Shown: one piece after another, positions 41,709 through 42,110 of the stretch | How positions within the stretch are numbered: position 1 is the stretch's first letter | How the letters are laid out: every line of letters starts with the position of its first letter | DNA from: Welwitschia mirabilis | Lineage: Eukaryota > Gnetophyta > Gnetopsida > Welwitschiales | Reading direction: 5' to 3' | NCBI GenBank assembly: GCA_051453625.1 | Contig: JBOZIK010000001.1 | Span: 188,833,184-188,875,293, forward strand | Length of the DNA stretch: 42,110 bases | Notes under the pieces: generated by a model | What the model saw: only the letters and a program-made list of their open reading frames with translations | Database searches by the model: none | What the model was told of the DNA's origin: nothing | Position numbers and translations under genes: made by a program

Positions 41709-42110
41709 GGAATGCTAGTGAAGAAATTAAAAGCAATGAAGGACCCTTAGAAATTTATTCAAAATTTATAGAAAATAGACTTGTTCATTCCACTTATACT
41801 TCTAAATTTTCCCCATCTATGCCATCATGTTCAAATGAAAATCACATTCTTCTCTTTACTCCTCCTTTCACTTCTATTCCTACATTTACATTACCTTATA
41901 ATCTTGATAATAATCACCCTTCTCCATCTCTTTTAATTATGCCTTCATATAATTCTCTAGGCCATGTTCTTTTCCTTAACTCTCATAAACTCTATCACTT
42001 TGAAGAATCTATTTCTCTTATTTCTCAATCTCTTCCTTTTAAACATCCATGCAATCCTCAAATTAATATTCATTCTTTTTCTTCCAAGTTCACTATACCT
42101 TGTGCTTTTA
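41709..42110 (+). pseudogene. Acidic gag-region reading, second copy (runs off the window)
   Basis: The reading is EEIKSNEGPLEIYSKFIENR, then SYNSLGHVLFLNSHKLYHFE and LPFKHPCNPQINIHSFSSKF, open to the window end without a stop. It is a copy of 41203-41608 at an apparent offset of 517 (gap length unknown). This copy keeps the frame that the first copy loses. Confidence 0.6.

Noticed and set aside
1-42110. CRISPR arrays, tRNA or rRNA genes, bacterial operons
   Set aside because: None was recognised on either strand by reading. The direct repeats present are tandem duplications, LTRs or minisatellites. A tRNA scan would settle the tRNA question.

Overview
The window reads as AT-rich nuclear DNA of a seed plant. 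Evidence for a nuclear plant genome is GT-AG introns, a cytochrome P450 of the plant CYP76 type, a degraded plastid rps3 copy and a thick layer of decayed, nested LTR retrotransposons. A gymnosperm is my best guess because of the age and density of the retroelements and the isolated pseudogenes, but nothing in the sequence proves it. Five runs of N (473-626, 15014-15053, 31522-31621, 39133-39223, 41609-41708) mark assembly gaps.

Left part, 1-11 kb: a low-repeat island. It starts with a plastid-type rps3 fragment, followed by a broken gene of unknown family with two predicted C-terminal membrane helices (about 1797-2977), a 431-bp direct tandem duplication (3535-4396), weak minus-strand open frames and a CpG-richer segment near 6.05-6.33 kb. 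Next come a minus-strand LTR with a primer-binding site (7293-8808), a minus-strand pseudogene of unknown helical protein (8943-9482) and a minus-strand CYP76-like P450 pseudogene (9577-10600) that has lost its I-helix, its ExxR glutamate and its heme loop. Three clusters of short palindromes (755-895, 6374-6486, 10695-10805) lie at the edges of these gene-like blocks.

Middle, 10.8-35.2 kb: retroelements. A truncated plus-strand Ty3/gypsy 3' end and LTR (10829-11806) is followed by gene-free AT-rich DNA. Then comes a 1.74-kb plus-strand unit of degraded coding sequence, present twice and separated by a 572-bp Ty1/copia reverse-transcriptase fragment (13377-17429). A minus-strand Ty3/gypsy element occupies 17636-35213. 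Both LTRs share TGTAATG-type ends, the primer-binding and polypurine tracts are visible, and the flanks form an imperfect 5-bp target duplication (TTTAG/TCTAG). Inside it lies a nested minus-strand Ty1/copia element of the SIRE-like kind (24963 to about 33771). On the plus strand, antisense to the gypsy genes and split by the copia insertion, is a stretch of coherent coding sequence that I cannot identify.

Right part, 35.2-42.1 kb: a minus-strand LTR-like copy related to the one at 7.3 kb, then the 5' end of a plus-strand Ty3/gypsy element with a 1.5-kb LTR (37929-39447), a strongly decayed primer-binding site, a leader and acidic gag-region coding sequence that contains an internal duplication cut by a gap.

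No gene here looks clearly intact. The interest lies in the layering of elements, the duplications and a few unidentified coding remnants.
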